Below are positions 61,434 to 64,000 of a stretch of 64,000 bases of DNA, piece after piece. The first letter of the stretch is position 1. Each line of letters begins with the position of its first letter. Position numbers and translations under genes: made by a program. Origin of the DNA: Competibacter_A sp002352125. Its GTDB lineage: Bacteria; Pseudomonadota; Gammaproteobacteria; Competibacterales; Competibacteraceae. The stretch is from assembly GCA_035441325.1 (NCBI GenBank), contig DAOROA010000023.1, forward strand, positions 1 through 64,000. Direction: 5' to 3'. The notes below the pieces were generated by a model. It was not told the DNA's origin. It did not search any database and saw only the letters and a program-made list of their open reading frames with translations.

Positions 61434-63686
61434 TCAATTCACCGCTCGCCGGGCGATTCCTTTCTGTTTGCGCTTTTTCAACCGCAGAGCTTCCTTTTGC
61501 CGCCGCTCGGCCAAATCGATCAGAATCTGCTGGGAACCGCGCGGATCATCGCCCTCGCCCGGCACTCGCTGGACGTAGCTTCCGTCGGGCCGCATATCCC
61601 AAGCGCTGCGCCGGTCATTGAGCTGCACATCCAAAATCTGCCGCAGATCCCGCCGCAAATCCGGGGACTCCACCGGCGCTACCACCTCGACCCGGCTTTC
61701 CAGATTACGCTTCATGCAATCGGCCGAACCGATGAAGTATTCTTCGGTCCCCCCGTTCAAAAAGTAGTAAATCCGAGCGTGCTCCAGAAACCGGCCGACG
61801 ACGCTCACCACTTGCACATGCTCCGACAACCCTGGAATACCGGGCCGCAGCCGGCAGGTGTCGCGAATGATCAAATCCACCTTGACGCCGGCCTGCGAAG
61901 CCCGATACAGCGCGGCGGTGATATTTTTGTCGTCTAGCGCGTTCATCTTGAATTGAATGCGGGCCGGCTTGCCGGCCTTGGCGTGTCCGGTTTCTCGCTC
62001 GATCTTGGCCAGCAACGCCGGCTTGAGCACCTTCGGCGCCGGCAGCAATTTGCGATAAACGCGCTTAGGCACGTAGCCGGTGGTCAGGTAGTTGAACAGC
62101 TCGGTCAAGTCTTCGCCGATGGCCGGATCGCAGGTCAACAGGCCGAGGTCGGAATACAGCCGGGCAGTGCCGGCGTGATAGTTGCCGGTACCGATATGAG
62201 CGTAACGGCGCAGGCCGTTGTAGTCGCGCCGCACCACCAGGATCACCTTACTGTGCGTCTTCAGCCCCAACACGCCGTAGGTCACATGGATGCCGGCTTC
62301 CTCCAGCCGGTTGGCCCAGCGGATATTAGCCGCCTCGTCGAAGCGCGCTTTCAATTCCACCACCACCGTCACTTGCTTGCCGTTCTGCGCGGCATCGATC
62401 AAATAGTCGATGATCTTGGAATCCTCCGAGGTGCGGTACAGAGTCATCTTGATGGCCAGCACTTTCGGGTCGAAACTGGCTTCTCGCAAAAATCGCTCCA
62501 CCGAAGTCGCGAACGATTCGTAAGGATGCTGCAACAGGATCGGCCCGGTCTCGCGGATGATGTGAAAAATGTTGCGCTTGTCGCTCAGCTTGGGGTGATC
62601 GAGCGGATGATGCGAGGAATCGTGCAGGTCGGGCCGGCCGATGCCGACGATCTGGAACAGATCGCGCAACGCCATCATGCCATCGACCTCGAACACCTCG
62701 TTGGTTTCGTCCAAGCCAAGCTCGGCGGCCAGCATTCCCCGATGCACCGGGTCCATGTTCTTTTCCACTTCCAGCCGGACGATGGGGGCAAATTTGCGCT
62801 CGCGCAGCTCGGTCTCGATCATCAGCAGCAAATCGTCGGCCAAGTCCTCGTCGCGCTCGGTGATGGCGTTGCGGGTGACGCGGAACAGCTCGCAGGCCTC
62901 GATCACCATGCCGGGAAACAGCAGGTCGAGATTGTTGGCGACCACGTCCTCCAGCGGCACGTACAGCTCCTCGTCGCCGACCTTGAGGAAGCGCGGAATA
63001 CCGGAACCGATCGGCACCTTGATCCGCGCCAAACCGCTGGAGTCGTCGTCGTGATAACGCACGGTCACCAGCAAATTGAGCGACAGATTGGAAATGAACG
63101 GAAACGGGTGCGCCGGATCCATGGTCTGCGGCGTGACCAGCGGAAAGATGTTGCTCAGATAGTAATCGCGCATCAGCTTGCGCTGCGCCTCGGTCAGCCG
63201 CTGATAGCTGCGCAAAATGATGCCCTGCTCCTTCAGCAGACGATGCAGCTCGGACGCCAGTAGCCGCTGCTGCTCGACGATGTCGCGCACCACCGTCAGG
63301 GACTCGCTCAACTGCTGCTGGGGGCTGCGGCCATCCACCGTCAGTTCCCGCACCCCCGCACCGATCTGCTGCTTGAGGCCACCGATGCGCTTCATGAAAA
63401 ACTCGTTTAAATTGGAACCGACGATGGCCAAGAACTTGACCCGCTCCAACAGGGGATTGCGCTCGTCCTGGGCCTCGTGCAGCACTCGCCGGTTGAACGC
63501 CAGCCACGTCAGCTCGCGGTTCAGATACCATTCCGGGGCGTCGAGATCGATCACCGGCGTTTCGATCAGCGCGACCGGCTCGGCCGGCACGTCGGTCTGG
63601 CGCCTGTGACCGCTACGCGATTTCGGTTCTTCCACGACTTCGGCGGTTTCGTTCCCGCCGGACACCATTTCGGCTTGTTCGCTCAT
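61434..63686 (-). CDS. ppk1: Polyphosphate kinase 1
   Basis: PPK1 makes inorganic polyphosphate from ATP. The 750-residue protein has the N domain start WYLNRELTWLAFNRRVLHEA, the head domain, and two phospholipase D-like C domains. The autophosphorylated histidine lies in AHIGTGNYHAGTARLYSDL and the second catalytic histidine in GRFLEHARIYYFLNGG. The N-terminal 50 residues are a low-complexity extension. It is 23 bp downstream of a PPK2-family gene on the same strand, so the pair is likely an operon. Confidence 0.97.
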   Translation of the reverse strand: MSEQAEMVSGGNETAEVVEEPKSRSGHRRQTDVPAEPVALIETPVIDLDAPEWYLNRELTWLAFNRRVLHEAQDERNPLLERVKFLAIVGSNLNEFFMKRIGGLKQQIGAGVRELTVDGRSPQQQLSESLTVVRDIVEQQRLLASELHRLLKEQGIILRSYQRLTEAQRKLMRDYYLSNIFPLVTPQTMDPAHPFPFISNLSLNLLVTVRYHDDDSSGLARIKVPIGSGIPRFLKVGDEELYVPLEDVVANNLDLLFPGMVIEACELFRVTRNAITERDEDLADDLLLMIETELRERKFAPIVRLEVEKNMDPVHRGMLAAELGLDETNEVFEVDGMMALRDLFQIVGIGRPDLHDSSHHPLDHPKLSDKRNIFHIIRETGPILLQHPYESFATSVERFLREASFDPKVLAIKMTLYRTSEDSKIIDYLIDAAQNGKQVTVVVELKARFDEAANIRWANRLEEAGIHVTYGVLGLKTHSKVILVVRRDYNGLRRYAHIGTGNYHAGTARLYSDLGLLTCDPAIGEDLTELFNYLTTGYVPKRVYRKLLPAPKVLKPALLAKIERETGHAKAGKPARIQFKMNALDDKNITAALYRASQAGVKVDLIIRDTCRLRPGIPGLSEHVQVVSVVGRFLEHARIYYFLNGGTEEYFIGSADCMKRNLESRVEVVAPVESPDLRRDLRQILDVQLNDRRSAWDMRPDGSYVQRVPGEGDDPRGSQQILIDLAERRQKEALRLKKRKQKGIARRAVN

Positions 63687-63709
63687 CGTCGCACCTCAAT
63701 GCTCTTGGC

Positions 63710-64000
63710 TCATTTTTTGTCGGACTGCTTGTGCCTGGATTCTCCGGCCAGCGCCGTCTCCAGTCGCTCGCACAGCATCCGCAGCACTTCGACGCGCGCA
63801 TAGCGCTTATCGTTCGCTTCGATCAACATCCAAGGAGCCTGCCGGGTGCTGGTATGCTCGACCATGTCGTTGACGGCCAGTTCGTAGTCCGCCCAGCGCT
63901 CGCGGTTGCGCCAATCCTCTTCGGTGAGCTTCCAAGATTTGTAGGAAATCTGTTCCCGTTCCTTGAACCGGCACAACTGCTCCTCCGGGGTGATGTGCAA
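63710..64000 (-). CDS. PPK2-family polyphosphate phosphotransferase (C-terminal end, cut by right edge)
   Basis: The last 96 residues are visible; the first codon in the window is an internal leucine. The sequence (ITPEEQLCRFKEREQ, SYKSWKLTEEDWRNRERW, HTSTRQAPWMLIEANDKRYA) is the C-terminal part of the PPK2 fold. This could be polyphosphate:AMP phosphotransferase (Pap, two PPK2 domains) or a single-domain PPK2; the deciding part lies outside. It precedes ppk1 in the same orientation. Confidence 0.88.
   Translation of the reverse strand: MHITPEEQLCRFKEREQISYKSWKLTEEDWRNRERWADYELAVNDMVEHTSTRQAPWMLIEANDKRYARVEVLRMLCERLETALAGESRHKQSDKK

Noticed and set aside
61953..63263. Plus-strand frame of 436 codons
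   Set aside because: Antisense to ppk1; histidine- and glutamine-rich shadow translation.
1..64000. tRNA, rRNA, CRISPR arrays, insertion sequences and phage genes
   Set aside because: I looked in the intergenic stretches and saw no cloverleaf arms with CCA ends, repeat-spacer arrays, transposases or terminal inverted repeats. A tRNAscan-SE, CRISPR and ISfinder run would be decisive.

Overview
The window looks like a chromosomal segment of a GC-rich gammaproteobacterium that stores carbon and phosphate polymers. The divergent dapA-bamC / gcvR-bcp arrangement matches the enteric one. A phasin and a polyphosphate kinase pair are present, together with the yeaG-yeaH-ycgB stress operon and YnjBC-type transporter genes. 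My best guess is a relative of Candidatus Competibacter or Contendobacter; this is inference, since no rRNA or other marker was tested. Coding density is high. I saw no insertion sequence, prophage, CRISPR array, tRNA or rRNA.

Layout. 1-8.3 kb holds housekeeping genes: mutL (cut by the left edge), bamC, dapA, gcvR, bcp, a PIN-PhoH ATPase, cardiolipin synthase and a PerM-like permease. 8.3-15 kb is a PrkA kinase / YeaH / SpoVR operon behind a putative NtrC enhancer and a weak sigma-54 promoter candidate; its spoVR gene carries a 406-residue intein with a LAGLIDADG homing endonuclease. 15-19.2 kb has envelope and stress genes (mepA, msrB, a Kef-like antiporter, a YeaQ-like protein and a secreted nuclease-like protein). 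19.2-25.5 kb is a signalling set: a periplasmic binding protein, a hybrid histidine kinase with two receivers and an HPt, and a REC-PAS-GGDEF-EAL protein. 25.6-28.6 kb has an AstE-like hydrolase, pyrC and a phasin. 28.6-32.2 kb has a gene remnant and a compact NifX-like / DsrE / methyltransferase / MBL-fold operon divergent from a Crp/Fnr regulator. 32.6-40 kb covers transport: a calcium-type P-ATPase, a YnjB-YnjC ABC pair without an ATPase, and an orphan TRAP binding protein.

40-48 kb begins with a single 1284-residue protein joining topoisomerase III to RecQ helicase, followed by a REC-PAS-GGDEF-EAL protein and an HD-GYP phosphodiesterase. 48-54.2 kb has a DUF805 protein, a DUF58 gene fragment, a Bax-inhibitor-1 homologue, an HNH protein, a probable small RNA, and MmgE/PrpD, CHAD and MFS genes. 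54.3-64 kb is dominated by a 2238-residue soluble hybrid kinase with about ten PAS and two GAF domains, then ppk1 and the end of a PPK2-family gene.

The parts most worth following up are the spoVR intein, the TopoIII-RecQ fusion, the candidate small RNA at about 50.35 kb with two anti-Shine-Dalgarno-like stretches, and the NifX/DsrE/methyltransferase/MBL operon. c-di-GMP turnover is strongly represented (two GGDEF-EAL proteins and one HD-GYP).
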